DNA of 64,000 bases from Chaenocephalus aceratus (GCA_023974075.1 CM043792.1:11699456-11763455); one strand, 5' to 3'; numbered from the stretch's first letter, positions 24,772 to 37,042 are shown. Notes: generated by a model from the letters alone, not told the origin. Made by a program: numbers and translations.

Positions 24772-24954
24772 TTCAGTAGCATGAATAACGCATGTAACAA
24801 AAAGAGCAACACGTGATGAGCAGAGTTTTGGCATGAGGACAAGACGAACTGACACTGAACACTGGGAGACTGGGGAATTTAAACACTCAACAACAAGACA
24901 CAGGTGAAAACAATCAGGGGCGGGGCTGACGCTGATGAGGGCGGGAGAACACAT
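24772..24954 (-). mobile_element. Gypsy 5' LTR part, split by repeat X
   Basis: Minus-strand sequence with ccccgcccctgatt, cacctgtgtcttgttg, tttaaattccccagtct and cagttcgtcttgt. The same phrases occur in the solo LTRs at 37043-37620 and 62066-62516. The LTR continues beyond the X insertion at 33103-33203. Confidence 0.75.
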
Positions 24955-25771
24955 AAGAGAGGCTTCTCAATTCTTAAATGTCCCTCCTCGACTCCCCTCC
25001 TCGAGACTTAGTCCCGCCCACAGGAGATGCGAGCGGAGGACCGAGGAGGGGAACCGAGGAGAGAGGAGGGGAAGCAGCAGACGTTTAAAGAAATGAGAAC
25101 TCCTCTCCTCTGAGCGGTCATATTAAAGCGACGTCCGTTCATTATTACGTGGCGACAGCTGATGCAGCTGTTGCCACGTAATGAGTGTTTTGTCATATTT
25201 TATAATCTCTGTTAGATCAGCTGAACATTTTCCCCCCACATATTTACTTTTAATTCATTGAGAATGGAGAAACCAGCTCGAGTGTGCTAGAATTTGAAAA
25301 TACACAACTGAAAAAAATCTGCCCCTTCTTTCAGAGTTCCTCACAGAGCCCCTCCTCCAACACACACAAACGCGCACATGACCAATGAGGACACGAGATG
25401 GAAGGCTGACAGGCAAGTAGGCCATCCAGTTACTTTAGCCGGGCCGGCTCAGATGATTGGTCGTGCTTTTTACAGCGCCATGGCTTTCTTTTTTTTTTAA
25501 TTCTTTATTTATTTGGAGTCACATTATAATACAAGTACAGTTTTTCAAATCATCTATTTTTTGAGACCCGACAGTGACAAATGAAATAGCAAACAAAATT
25601 AGTCAAAGTAAAATAAAAACGAAAAAGTACACAGGGGTTGTTTGAAATAGCAAATGTCTACACATGTACATATGCATTCATATCAACATACATATATGCA
25701 TACAATACACCCACACATACATGTGTCCATACATACACATCTATATACATTCAATCGGTGTATAGGAACAG

Positions 25772-27536
25772 TCAAACAAGGGATGGTCGTCTTTGGGATA
25801 TGTAAATTCTCCACTTTTTCCATATTTCCTCAAATGTGTTTTCCTGTAGCCTCATTGAGAATGTGATTCTTTCCATGATATAGATTTCATGGATTTTGTC
25901 GTACCAGTTGTCAAGAGAGGGGATGTCTGCTTTGAGCCATTTTCTAGTTATTGCTTTTTTTGCTGCAACAGTAAGAATTCCAAATAATTGTTTTGTTTTT
26001 AAATTTGAGGGGATTGAATGTACGAGCCCAAATAGAAATTCGTCCCAGTTTAAAGGGATTTTTTCCTGTAGTATTATTTCAATTTCTACATGGATCTTTT
26101 GCCAAAAAGTTACTATTAAAGGGCAAGTCCAAAACAAATGGTAGTGATGTGCTAACTGAGAACCACATTTCCTCCAGCAGCTGGGGGGCCCTAGCTGATG
26201 TGATGACTGAGCAGGGCTGAAAAAATACCTGCTCAGCATCTTCCAACTAAACATTCTGTAGGTGCCTGAGCTCGAGATCTTCCATTGAAAAGTACAGTAG
26301 CTTGTCCAAACTTTGTCAGGGATGGTTTTTTTTGTTTCGTTTTCCCATTTGTGTTTTATATAGAAAGTATTTTCCTTTTTAATATCTTGAAGAGCTTGGT
26401 AAAGATTGGAGATTACTTTCATCCCTGTGTCTGATGTGTATGCACTGGTGAAAACTATTAATAAAGGGTTTTCAAGGGCCTTCTGGCTGTCTGACAGGGA
26501 ACTATATAAGTAATGGCGTACCTGTAGAAATCTAAAAAAATCACCGTTATTCAACCCATATCGATTTTTTAATGTTTGAAAATCATACATGGTTCCTTTG
26601 CTGAAAAATGTGCAATATGAAGTAAGGCCATGTTTGGCCCAGCCTTTAAATGTTGTATCTAGCTTGCTTGGGGTGAAATCAAGATCATGTGAGCACCATC
26701 TTAATATCTTCATTTCCTCCAGCAAGTCACTCCTGGTGATGGCCCTCAGCCATAGTTTTAAAGAGAGGTTGATCCAGAGGTTATCTTTTTCCAGTAAGTT
26801 TTTAATATGTTTTTTATCCCCTAACCTTGCCTCGATTGGTACTTCTCCTGATACATTATTCTCAATTTCTTTCCATCTAGCTCTGTAGTCTGGCTTGCAC
26901 CAGCAGAACAAGCTTCTTAATTGGGCTGATATATAGTAGTCCTTCAAGCAGGGGAGCGCTACTCCTCCCTTGTTTTTTGCTAGTTGAAGAGTACAGAATC
27001 TAATCCTTGGTTTCTTCCCTTGCCAAATGTACCTTGATATGGTTTTATCCCATTCGTTAAACTGCTTGTCTGTGATTTCAATTGGTAGATTCTGGAAAAG
27101 GTATAAAAGTCTAGGTAGGATGTTCATTTTCACTGATTCTATTCGAGATTCAAAGCTCAGCACTGGGATCAAGTTCCATCTATTTATGTCTTCTTTTATT
27201 TTCTGATTTAGAGGGTTAAAATTTAGTGTATACAAGTCCTCTGAATCTTTAGAGATGTTTACTCCCAGATATTTTAAGTGGTCCAGATCCCAATTAAGAA
27301 CAATGGTCGAGTTTATATGTTGGCTTGGCTTGTAATTAAAGCTCAGTATTTGGGTTTTTGTTATATTGAGTTTGTACCCTGAGACAGAACTATAAGTATC
27401 CAAAAAGGTCAGTAAACTCAAGAAAGATTCATCTGGGTTTGACAGGTATATTAATATATCATCAGCAAATAATGATAATTTATGTTCCTGGCCATATACT
27501 TTTATGCCGGTAATATTGTTATTTTGAGTAACCCCC
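25772..27536 (-). pseudogene. L1 ORF2, RT motif C to C-terminus
   Basis: Continuation of the L1 reading frame after the Rex3 insertion. It opens with [20 protein letters not shown] (catalytic FADD) and SGYKLNITKTQILSF, then FKYLGVNI-type, RISRYIWQGKKPRIRF-like and KGGVALPCLKDYY blocks. The C-terminal region ends at 25772. There is no stop or frameshift over about 588 codons, so decay is minimal. It is interrupted only by Rex3. Confidence 0.88.
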
Positions 27537-30408
27537 CAGTACCCCAGCGGTACCAGTTGGATCTGGTTGGGCTCACCTCTACGCACAGCGTCGGCTCTGG
27601 AACCTTACTTCTGGATAGGGGTTGGACTCTATTCTTCTCCGGAGTTGCTCAAGGTGTGAGGCGCCGGGCGGGTGTGGGGATACTCACAAGTCCCCGGTTA
27701 GGTGCTTCGTTGTTGGAGTTTACCCCAGTGGACGAGAGGGTCGCCTCCCTACGCCTGCGGGTTATGGGGGGGAAAACTCTGACTGTTGTGTGTGCTTATG
27801 CACCCAACAGCAGTTCAGAGTATTCGGCCTTCTTGGAGACCCTGGAAAGAGTCCTGTATGGGGCTCCTGAAGGGGACTCCTTAGTCTTGCTGGGAGACTT
27901 CAACGCACATGTGGGCAATGATGGAGACACTTGGAGGGGCGTGATTTGGGAGGAACGGCCCCCCTGATCTGAACCGGAGTGGTGGTTTGTTACTGGACTT
28001 CTGTGCTAGTCATGGATTGGCCATAACAAACACCATGTTCGAACATAAGGATGCTCATAAGTGTACGTGGTACCAGAGCACCCTAGGCAGAAGGTCCATG
28101 ATCGATTTCGTTATCGTATCATCGGACCTGAGGCCGTATGTTTTGGACACTCGGGTAAAGAGAGGGGCGGAGTTGTCAACTGATCACCATCTGGTGGTGA
28201 GTTGGGTCGAGTGGCGGGGGAAGCCTCTGGATAGACCTGGTAAGCCCAAACGTGTAGTTCGGGTGAACTGGGAACGTCTGGAGGAGTCCCAAGTTCAGGA
28301 GGCCTTCAACTCACACCTCCGGCGGAGCTTTTCGGGCATTCCTGTGGAGGTTGGGGACATTGAACCAGAGTGGTCGGTGTTCAAAGCCTCTATTGCCGAA
28401 GCCGCGGTGGGGAGCTGTGGTCTCAAGGTCCTAGGTGCCTCAAGGGGCGGTAACCCTCGAACCTCCTGGTGGACACCGGTGGTCAGGGAAGCCGTCCGAC
28501 TGAAGAAGGAGGCCTTCAGGGATTTGTTATCCCGGGGGACTCCCGAGGCAGTTGCAAGGTACCGACAGGCCCGAAGGGCAGCAGCCTCATCCGTGGCCGA
28601 GGCAAAGCAGCGGGTGTGGGAGAAGTTTGGAGAAGACATGGAGAAGGACTTTCGGGCGGCACCAAAGTTGTTCTGGAAAACTGTCCGACACCTCAGGAGG
28701 GGGAAGCAGGGAACCATCCAAGCTGTGTACAGTAAGGATGGGACGTTGTTGACCTCAACTGATGGAGTGTTGGGGCGTTGGAAGGAACACTTTGAGGAAC
28801 TCCTGAACCCGACAACTCCGCCCTCTATGTTAGAGGCAGAGCTGGAGTATGACGGGGGATCAACACCAATCTCCCGGTGGGAGGTCACTGAGGTCGTTAA
28901 ACAACTCCACAGTGGCAAAGCCCCGGGGGTGGATGAGATCCGCCCGGAAATGCTGAAGGCTCTGGGTGTTGAGGGACTGTCATGGTTGACACGTCTCATC
29001 AACGTTGCGTGGAAGTCGGAAACAGTACCGAAGGAGTGGCAGACCGGGGTGGTGGTCCCCCTGTTCAAAAAGGGGGATCAGAGGGTGTGTGCCAATTACA
29101 GAGGCATCACACTACTCAGCCTCCCCGGGAAAGTTTACTCCAAGGTACTTGAAAGGAGGGTCAGGCCGATTGTCGAACCTCAGATTGAGGAGGAACAATG
29201 CGGATTCCGTCCTGGTCGTGGAACGACGGATCAGCTTTTTACTCTCGCAAGGATCCTGGAGGGGGCCTGGGAGTACGCTTATCCGGTCTACATGTGTTTT
29301 GTAGACTTGGAGAAGGCGTATGACCGGGTTCCCAGGGAGTTACTGTGGGAGGTGCTGCGGGAGTATGGGGTGAGGGGGTCTCTACTCAGGGCCATCCAAT
29401 CTCTGTACTCCCAAAGCGAGAGCTGTGTCCGGGTCCTCGGCAGTAAGTCGGACCCATTTCCGGTGAGGGTTGGCCTCCGCCAGGGCTGCGCTTTGTCACC
29501 AATCCTGTTTGTAATATACATGGATCGGATTTCGAGGCGTAGTCGTGGGGGGGGGGGTCTGCAGTTCGGTGGACTAAGGATTGCACCACTGCTTTTTGCA
29601 GATGATGTGGTTCTGATGGCTTCATCGGTCTGCGGCCTTCAGCACTCACTGGATCGGTTCGCAACCGAGTGTGAAGCGGCTGGGATGAGGATCAGCACCT
29701 CCAAATCTGAGGCCATGGTTCTCAGCAGGAAACCGATGGACTGTCCACTCCAAGTAGGGAATGAGTCCTTACCCCAAGTGAAGGAGTTCAAGTATCTCGG
29801 GGTCTTGTTCTCGAGTGAGGGAACAATGGAGCGTGAGATGGGCCGGAGAATCGGAGCAGCGGGAGCGGTACTGCAGTCGCTTTACCGCACCGTTGTGACG
29901 AAAAGGGAGCTGAGCCAGAAGGCAAAGCTCTCTGTCTACCGGGCCATTTTCGTTCCTACCCTCACCTATGGTCATGAAGGATGGGTCATGACCGAAAGAA
30001 CGAGATCGCGGATACAAGCGGCCGAGATGGGTTTCCTCCGCCGGGTGGCTGGTGTCTCCCTTAGAGATAAGGTGAGAAGTTCGGTCATCAGGGAGGGACT
30101 CGGAGTTGAGCCGCTCCTCCTTCGCGTCGAAAGAAGCCAGTTGAGGTGGTTCGGGCACCTAGTTAGGATGCCACCTGGGCGCCTCCCTAGGGAGGTGTTC
30201 CAGGCACGTCCAGCTGGGAAGAGACCAAGGGGTAGACCTAGGACCAGGTGGAGGGATTATATCTCTTCGCTGGCCTGGGAGCGCCTTGGGATCCCCCAGT
30301 CAGAGCTGGTTGATGTCGCCAGGGAAAAGAAAGTTTGGGGCTCTCTGCTGGAACTGCTACCCCCGCGACCCGACCACGGATAAGCGGGAGAGAAGATGGA
30401 TGGATGGA
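27537..30408 (+). mobile_element. Rex3: Rex3 (RTE-clade LINE), nearly full coding length
   Basis: TSD tgagtaaccccc at 27525-27536 and 30409-30420. The very short 3' tail ends in GATG/ATGG repeats (30396-30410), a hallmark reported for Rex3. The sequence tggcagaccggggtggtggt at 29038 equals a primer site long used to amplify fish Rex3 (from memory). Being innermost, it is the youngest element of its nest. Confidence 0.93.
27540..30383 (+). pseudogene. Rex3: Rex3 endonuclease-reverse transcriptase, one frameshift
   Basis: Apurinic-type endonuclease followed by RT. EN blocks: [32 protein letters not shown] and ELSTDHHLVVSW. RT blocks: QLHSGKAPGVDEIRPEML, NYRGITLLSLPGKVYSKVLE, CFVDLEKAYDRVPREL (A), GLRQGCALSPILF (B), LLFADDVVLMAS (C) and EFKYLGVLFSSEG. 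A C-terminal RPRGRPRTRWRDYISSLAW follows, then a stop at 30381-30383. The frame from 27987 on is intact for 798 codons. The upstream EN frame ends early at 27967, apparently through one extra T around 27946 (gatttggg). The start of EN is missing by 5' truncation. Confidence 0.93.
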
Positions 30409-30420
30409 TGAGTAACCCCC

Positions 30421-30805
30421 AAACTCAGAGCTTCGATATAAATTGCGAATAACAGAGGGCTAATTGGACATCCCTGTCGTGTCCCTCTCTCAAGGTTGAA
30501 AGAATTTGATATGGCTCCATTTATTTTTATTCTTGCATAAGGGTTGTCGTACAATGCTTGAACAGTATTAATAAAAGTCTTGTGAAAGCCAAACTTTTCA
30601 AGAACTTGGTATAGGAAATTCCAATTAACTCGATCGAAGGCTTTTTCTGCATCAAGGCTCAAAAGTACTGCCTGGAGTTTGTTTTTGGATATATGTTCAA
30701 CTATGTGTAGAGTTCTGCGGATATTATCTTGAGTTTGCCGTTGTTTGATAAATCCTGTCTGATCTAGATTTATTATCCGAGGGAGGATTTCTTCGAGTCT
30801 TTTTA
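30421..30805 (-). pseudogene. L1 ORF2, RT motifs A and B
   Basis: The upstream half of the same L1 frame: LPRIINLDQTGFIKQRQTQD, VLLSLDAEKAFDRVNW (motif A) and ERGTRQGCPISPLLFAIYIE (motif B). It runs straight into the Rex3 TSD at 30409-30420 and continues at 27536. Endonuclease and the N-terminal RT are absent through 5' truncation. Confidence 0.88.
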
Positions 30806-30955
30806 AGCGCCATGGCTTTCACTGATGAATTCTTTGTATGTATTTATTGTCAAAGCATTTAATATATTCATTGCTATCGGGATGTTAAGAGCATTCCATT
30901 GAATATAACAAAAATTGCTTCTGAAGTGAATGACCTACCATACCTTTAAATGTCA

Positions 30956-31546
30956 GCTAAAAGAGCAGTGAAGAGCAGTGCATTTTCTGTAAAGATATTA
31001 ACAGTACTTAATGTCAGCTTAGTAACAAAAAAACATTAGCTAACAGACTAATTTCCACCACTCATGGACCACACCCACCTTTTCTTGTGAAAAACTGGGT
31101 GACATACTGTCGCCCTTTAGTCCCTCTCTCTTGTCTTTCTCTCCTTTTTCTTCTTTTCTTAGAGCCTGACTTTGTTGGTCGTTGAAACATGGTACTACAC
31201 AGTATGTATGCTAAGTACTAGCATCCCTCCTCACATGCTTCCACTCTCTGCAAGTGCCGGTGCCGCACCTCGTTTGGAGGCAGGACCAAACCATTACACG
31301 TAAATAGAAGGGGGTGTACAGAGGCTTTGGGTAATTAACTTTTGGAAGAAAATAAGTTAAATGAATCGTAAGTTTAGTGAGTGATTTATCAATATAACGT
31401 TCTATAATGTTAATTATTGAGGATTGATGAAAGGTTACTTACATTTTTTTTCTTAATGTTCTGAACATTTTGGGGCCCCTGTCAGTCACGGGCCCTTAGA
31501 ATCGTCCTAACTTTTCACCCCCTTACGGCGCCCCTGACTGTACCAC
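30956..31546 (-). mobile_element. Inverted hAT arm
   Basis: Reverse complement of the block at 20573-21131. Its outer terminus reads (inverted) cagtcaggggcgccgtaa, a different hAT end from that at 20525. No partner terminus was found, so it is a truncated copy. A CA-tract and repeat X sequence follow immediately. Confidence 0.75.
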
Positions 31547-31584
31547 ACACACACACAGCTCCTAAAGCATAATCAGGCTACAGC

Positions 31585-32593
31585 TAGTGCTGTGTACCTG
31601 GACTCACATTCAGGTTCAGGTCCGGACTCAAGTCCAGAGGTTTAGGTTCAGGTCCGGACTTATAAGTCCGGACCTGAAACCCATGGCTTTTGTCAAGTTG
31701 TGTGAGTAACTAAAGTGAACTTATTGTGAGCTAATTATCAATTGAAAATAAACTCATAATCAACTCAAATTCAAACTCGTCAGGTTTATTGCGCTCCCTT
31801 CTAACTTGTGTCCACATTTCTCTACAAAGTACAAATGTAAAAAAAACACTTGTTGCCACTTAGTCTACAAATGACTTCTGACAGCAACTACAGTGAACTA
31901 CCACAAAGTTCAAACATGTATTTCATTTACCAAACTAAAGTAACCAAACAGTCCCTGAGCTGACTGAGCCTAAATCCCTAAAACGTTGCTGAAAGGTAGA
32001 GTTTAGAGTAGACTATACGCATTACACTGTTACACAACTACTATACAGTATACACTGTAGTGACTGTACAGTCAGAGTGTACTGTACTGTCGTACACCAT
32101 GTCTTTTCTACAACTCTACATGTGTACATTATACAGTATACTACATACATAGTGATGTACATACATACTGTTAGAAATTAAAATCAATGTTGATATGGCG
32201 TAATTTTGAATTAAATACACTATTTAATTTTAAATCAGTCTTATTCTGAAAAAACCGGAAGTTCACACTGTTGACTTAATACTTTTATTCTGAAAATTAT
32301 TCACTTCCGGTTAGCATTAGCATGTGGCCAATGCTACGTTTTCAAACCGTGAATCGAAGGTGAAATGACATGTGATGTTGTACACTGAGCACACTGGGAT
32401 TAGCACTCATTTATTGACGCTGAATAACGTTTATCAGGGAATGTTTAAATAACCACAGACACCTGAATATACGTAAGTGCTAGTTTTTTTGCGAGTCCAA
32501 GTACCGGTTCCCGACGTTTCCGATTTTAACCGGACTTGAACCGAAACTTTTTACAAGTCCAGTACCAGTTCGGCGTACCGGTTCGCAGCACTC
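31585..32593. mobile_element. 1.0-kb hAT with perfect TSD and visible empty site
   Basis: TSD gctacagc at 31577-31584 and 32594-32601. Termini tagtgctgtg and (inverted) gagtgctgcg, each followed by accgg/accagg words around ggtccgga. No transposase. The paralogous repeat X copy 1 has uninterrupted gctacagccgttgtg near 22633, which is the pre-insertion state. Confidence 0.9.
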
Positions 32594-33102
32594 GCTACAG
32601 CCGTTGTGTATTTTATTATGTGAAGCACTAATTGGTTTTAGAAAAATATCGTTGTAGATATCTACTAAACTAAAGCAAATCAAGAGAGTAGGCCTGTTAT
32701 ACTGAGTGATATATATTTTACACACTGCTCTGCTTTCTGCAGGACCTCACAGCTGTTCTCACTGTAAACATCGCGTTGCGATGAGAGCAGTTTCTAAAAT
32801 AATATCCAGGGGATGCATGCAGAGCTGTCATTGGCTGAGATAAGTCTGGCCGTGCGTCACGCCTCCACCGTTCCCGGAAATGCATCCGCGGAGGAGCCGT
32901 GGAGGAACCATCAGTGTATCCTCGGTTATAGCTCCTCCAGAGAGCCTCCTCGACGCTCGATCCTCGGTCCTCGGTGTGCATTAGAGAAATGAGACGTCCT
33001 TCAAAATGGCGCGCTGAAATTCATTTCCGGGTCACTACCGGAGGACCGAGGAGTCGAGGAGTCGAGGAGGGGAAATTTGAGTATTGAGAAGCCTCTAAGG
33101 AA

Positions 33103-33203
33103 AGGGAGTCAAGGGACCTGAAGTGAGACGTGACAAAAACAAAACAGGAAGTGAAAAACAATACAAAATAAACAACATGAAACATGACTGACTAACACAT
33201 TTG
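33103..33203 (-). mobile_element. Outer part of the split gypsy LTR
   Basis: Minus strand: gttagtcagtcatgtttcatg, ttttgtatt, cacttcctgttttg and gactccctttcc. These match phrases of the solo LTR at 37043-37620. It joins 24954 if repeat X copy 2 is removed. Confidence 0.7.
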
Positions 33204-33911
33204 GCGGTGCACAACATGGTTTACAGCAATTGTGCTTGGTTGGTGTGGCCTGAGCCTGGTGGTGGGGCCCAATGTGATATATTTTCCATGGGGCCCAAAA
33301 TCCCTGGCGTGTATGGCCAGAGGGCAGGACCCTATAACACATTTACTACCCAATAGCATTGTGAGGCTGAACAAAAGGACCTTTGGACTATGTAAATGTA
33401 GTCTTTTAAAAAACAAAACATTTACTGACTTTTTTAGGATAACTTCAAGTAATGTTGTTAAAATTACAACCGGGGGCCTTACAGGGTTAAGGGCTATTGT
33501 TTATTGTTATTTACTTTAAGATGTTTATTCTTAACCTATCATTTAATTTAAAAAACTCTTATTTAAATGATGTGTGTGTGTCTCTGTATTCCTGATGATA
33601 CACTGAGAGAATGAGCTCATAGTGCTGCTGATCACCATAAGCTAAACAGTCTGTATATTGCATTACATTTGTATATGTAAGCTTCGTTGATACTTTGCCT
33701 GCGGGAATAAAAAAAAAATAGTTAGATATACTGAATATTATTTGATCTATTCCACCACTTAATCCCAAATAATGTAGAGGTGTGTTTAGGTGCCTTAAAT
33801 AACCCCTTATTTTCTAGTGAGATGTATTTTTATGTTCATATAATAGTGATTTCAATGCCACCCCAAAATGATCACTGGTTCCATCCTGGCCACCCCACTG
33901 AAAATGTCCTT
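33204..33911. other. Right interior of the second hAT
   Basis: About 700 bp between the gypsy LTR fragment and the hAT right terminus, with a GGGGCCCAA word at 33263 and a GT run at 33571. No coding motif seen. Confidence 0.5.
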
Positions 33912-33923
33912 GCTCCGCCACTG

Positions 33924-34759
33924 CTCTGCGCTGTGTGGCAAAACTTGGGAAACTAGAGACTGCTCTGCTGACAATATTTTGGGACACTTGTACTGCACCA
34001 ATTCAAGCTTACAAGCACTGGCTTGCAAAAGAAAGACATTGACCTAATGACCGCTGTGCGACTTTGGAATCGCTGCGCACTTATGTTTGCATCACATTTT
34101 CGGACTTCGTGACATCTGCCCGGGCCGTCACAGGGCGTGACACAGACATACCAGCACGAGACTCACCGTGTTGGTTAAAAGACGAGTATTGATGACGAGA
34201 CAGTGGAGCACGAGGTGGTACTGACTGGCAGTAAAAAAATTCCAGGTTGAGACATTCATGTAATTATTGACCGGTTGCTCTCAGGACTTAGTAAACGCCC
34301 TGGATGCATACAAAGACATACAAGATCACTTTGGAGTCCTATTTGACATGTGCTGTGATGACACTGATCTCCGCAGACGGGCCAATATTCTCTCCTCGTC
34401 ATATCCTCCTGACTTGGATAAGTCATTAGGAGATGAGCTGATCCAGTTTAGGGCTTTTGTCCAGCACAGAGCCAGATAAACTCCTGCAAACAGACTGCAG
34501 GTGGTGCTTAAACATGGACTACAGACAACATTCCCCAATGTTTCTCACACTGCCTGTACCAACTGCGAGGGTGAGAGGTCCTTTTCACAGCTTAAACGCA
34601 ATTAAAATGAACTTACGACAACCATGGCTCAGAAAAACTTTAGCCCTTTCTTTGATGGCCATCGAGTCTAATATTGTGAGGGACCTGGATTTTGATGACC
34701 TAATCACAGACTTTTCAAAGAGAAAGGTAGAAGAAGAAGAAAACACTTCTGAAAGGTAA
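33924..34759 (+). pseudogene. hAT transposase, C-terminal part with dimerisation region
   Basis: The outer hAT transposase resumes after the TSD. Blocks in shifting frames: ETALLTIFWDTCTAPIQAY, LDAYKDIQDHFGVLFDMC, DLDKSLGDELIQFRAFV, FPNVSHTACTNCEGERSFSQ, and (next frame) SLMAIESNIVRDLDFDDLIT ending EEENTSER. The GERSFSQLK-type motif and the following helix mark the C-terminal hAT dimerisation domain. At least four frame breaks; inactive. Confidence 0.85.
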
Positions 34760-34792
34760 GATCCACTGCTCATCATGCTCTCTCTCCTCTCC

Positions 34793-34795
<3 letters not shown>

Positions 34796-34840
<45 letters not shown>

Positions 34841-34882
34841 TATACACACAACACACACACACACACACACAACACACACACT
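34796..34882. repeat. (CT)n then (CA)n compound microsatellite
   Basis: CT units at 34798-34838 followed by CA units broken by aacac at 34847-34880, just downstream of the transposase stop. Confidence 0.95.
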
Positions 34883-35285
34883 ATCTTCCATCACATTATA
34901 CTGATCACTTAGTTGAGCAACCACACAATTTCACTACATATTTTAGTTGTAACTCTCAATGTTTGTGACTAAAACTCCTTGTGTACTTGCACAGCCAGCC
35001 AGTCATATTTTGGCATTAAGTGGGGTGGCTCTGAGGTTTTGAGCGATCTTACCTAGGTATTCCTGAGCCATACACTGTCTTGAGATCTTATCCATTGTAT
35101 CTTTGTCTTGTGATTTTTGACTAAAAGGGCAAATGCTAGACCTACTTTGGTTGAACTATGTGGCTGCGTCCCTGCTTTTGACAAATAGGTGTGCGATTTG
35201 ACATGCCAGATTGACTGAAAATTCTAAATATTGGTCATGTTGGTAGGATTGGGTAGACGTGGTGTTAGTTGTTGGTACGTGGGTT
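34883..35285. other. 3' non-coding part of the outer hAT
   Basis: About 400 bp without coding signal, leading to a G-run (35286-35300) and the right terminus at 35350. Confidence 0.5.
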
Positions 35286-35366
35286 GGGGGGGGGGGGGGG
35301 GCATGAGCGCTCAGTGCCCAGGGGCCCCTGGAGGTACTGATCCGGCCTTGTCCATGCCCTGAAGAA

Positions 35367-35530
35367 GAAGTGATCCTTCGTTCTGAAGAGTCTGGTTTAT
35401 GCGCTCCACAGCAGTAGCCCCGCTGCGACAGAGTCCAACAGAGAGGCAGGAGCTGCGGGACAGTAGCCTAGAAGTGATCCAGCGTTAGCGTGAAGAGTCT
35501 GCTAAGAGTTATACGCTCCGCAGTACCTGA
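35367..35530. repeat. 104-bp tandem repeat, ~1.6 units
   Basis: gaagtgatcc starts at 35367 and 35471, each followed by gaagagtctg and then gcgctcc/acgctccgcag. It directly flanks the outer hAT. A related 40-bp part also occurs on the other side at 11303-11345. Confidence 0.7.
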
Positions 35531-37042
35531 GCGTGCTCCACTAGCACCCCCTCCCCCCCAGTTATCAACTTCAAAATTCTGGGCTACTCTTCATGGATAG
35601 TTTCAAATTATCCTTTTCCTTCGTTTCCATAGTTTCTTTAGATTGCTGGTCGCTTGGAGGGTCAAAAAGGTTACAGATGAGCATTATTCACTGTTTAAGA
35701 ATAAGATCAAATGACTAACTCGTAATTGATATGTTACCAGAGAGTTTATTTACAATTGCTTACATTCCAGTTTAATTTGATATGATGGTTATTATAGTCC
35801 AAGAAGCATCTTTAAGCGACAGTAAAACCATCCACCTCTCATAAAAAGGCTTTTTTAGATATGGTGGTTTTTAATGAAGGAGACGAATAGAGCCAATTGT
35901 GAGGAGAAGACGGGAAATGACAGGAGAGATGAATGACAGCAGGAATTCTTCAGTCATGGATGGAAGGATAGATGGATACACAGCAGTATAAAACTATATG
36001 ATATTAAAGCAGAGTATGTCAACTTCTCAGAGATGATGGACAACGCAAAGAGACAGTGTGACGTTCGTTTTGATTACGGCAGCATTTAGACAGCTGAGTC
36101 AGATAAAAGCTAAAATGTCAGTAGTGACGTTGGGATACAGATACATCATTACAAGATATTTGTCAACGGCGGACCATGATTGTCAATCTGTCCAACTTGT
36201 TGTTCCACAGCAGGGATGTTTTAAATAAAACGTGATCTGAGCTCGGACAGTGAGGCTAAAACTGTAAATCAGCTGTCTCCACTTGGTGCACAAAGACAGA
36301 AGGCCATTATAGTGGAGGCAGATGTGATGGATGGACGCAGATGTGATGGCTGGAGGGCAGATGTGGAGGAAGCAGAGAAAGTGACAGATGCAGAAACAGG
36401 AAGTCAGACGGGTCGTCCCTCTGCTCTCTTTTTACTCCCAAAGATCTGCAGAGACACCTGACATCTTCATGAGTGACCTTGACATTTTCAATTTGGAAGT
36501 CAGAATTTCAAAAAAAGAAGTTGTAACATTTTGGTAATAAAGTCATATAGAAGTTCAAGAACAAGTTGTTTATGTTACAAATGTGGTATGGATTAACATA
36601 AAATAAGCACTTTATAAGTGCATATCTATTTAAATATTTAAGAATTTGGTTATTTGTTTGTCCAATCAGGATTACATACATGCATGAAACATGTTTGACC
36701 TTTTGGGAGATGTAGATTTTTTTGTTATTGAATAACTGTTTGATTATTGATTTGAACTGAAGGACACATTTTGCAGCACTATGCCATCCATCTTCATCGA
36801 GAAGCCCTCAATCAGCCTCCCTAAAAAAGCTTCAGATATTGATTGAATACTGCTGAAGCCTTGAAGCCCATCCCAAAAAGTTCATAACAAGGGCATTAAA
36901 CAAAAAAACAAGAGGCATAGGCTTGTTAAAAGTGCAAGTCTAAAAGCAAGAATGAAGCCCTGATGCAGTTATGAAAAGGCCTGACCAAGCAGGTATGTCT
37001 TTAGCAGCCTTAAAAAAAACAGTTCTTGGAGGGAAACAAATG
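35531..37042. other. Unassigned DNA
   Basis: About 1.5 kb with no motif-bearing frame. There is a local gcagatgtgatgg duplication at 36318-36365. Could be single-copy intergenic DNA. Confidence 0.4.

Larger units (their letters stand above)
25489..30805 (-). mobile_element. 5'-truncated L1 LINE with 15-bp TSD, hosting Rex3
   Basis: TSD agcgccatggctttc at 25474-25488 and 30806-30820. On the minus strand the copy begins inside RT and ends with a poly-A (plus-strand T run 25489-25498). Excluding the Rex3 insertion and its TSD copy it is about 2.4 kb. This is a typical target-primed, 5'-truncated insertion. Confidence 0.93.
24955..33102. mobile_element. Repeat X, copy 2, inserted in a gypsy LTR
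   Basis: Ends agaggcttctcaat (24955) and attgagaagcctct (33102) are inverted partners. LTR sequence flanks both sides, with a short aag or taa duplication. The short TSD hints at a PIF/Harbinger-like element, but this is uncertain. It contains L1 plus Rex3 (25489-30805), an inverted hAT arm (30956-31546) and a hAT (31585-32593). Its own unique sequence is only about 1.2 kb. Confidence 0.6.

Noticed and set aside
28295..30158. Long minus-strand frames of 257 and 129 codons
   Set aside because: Shadows of the GC-rich Rex3 reverse transcriptase frame on the opposite strand.
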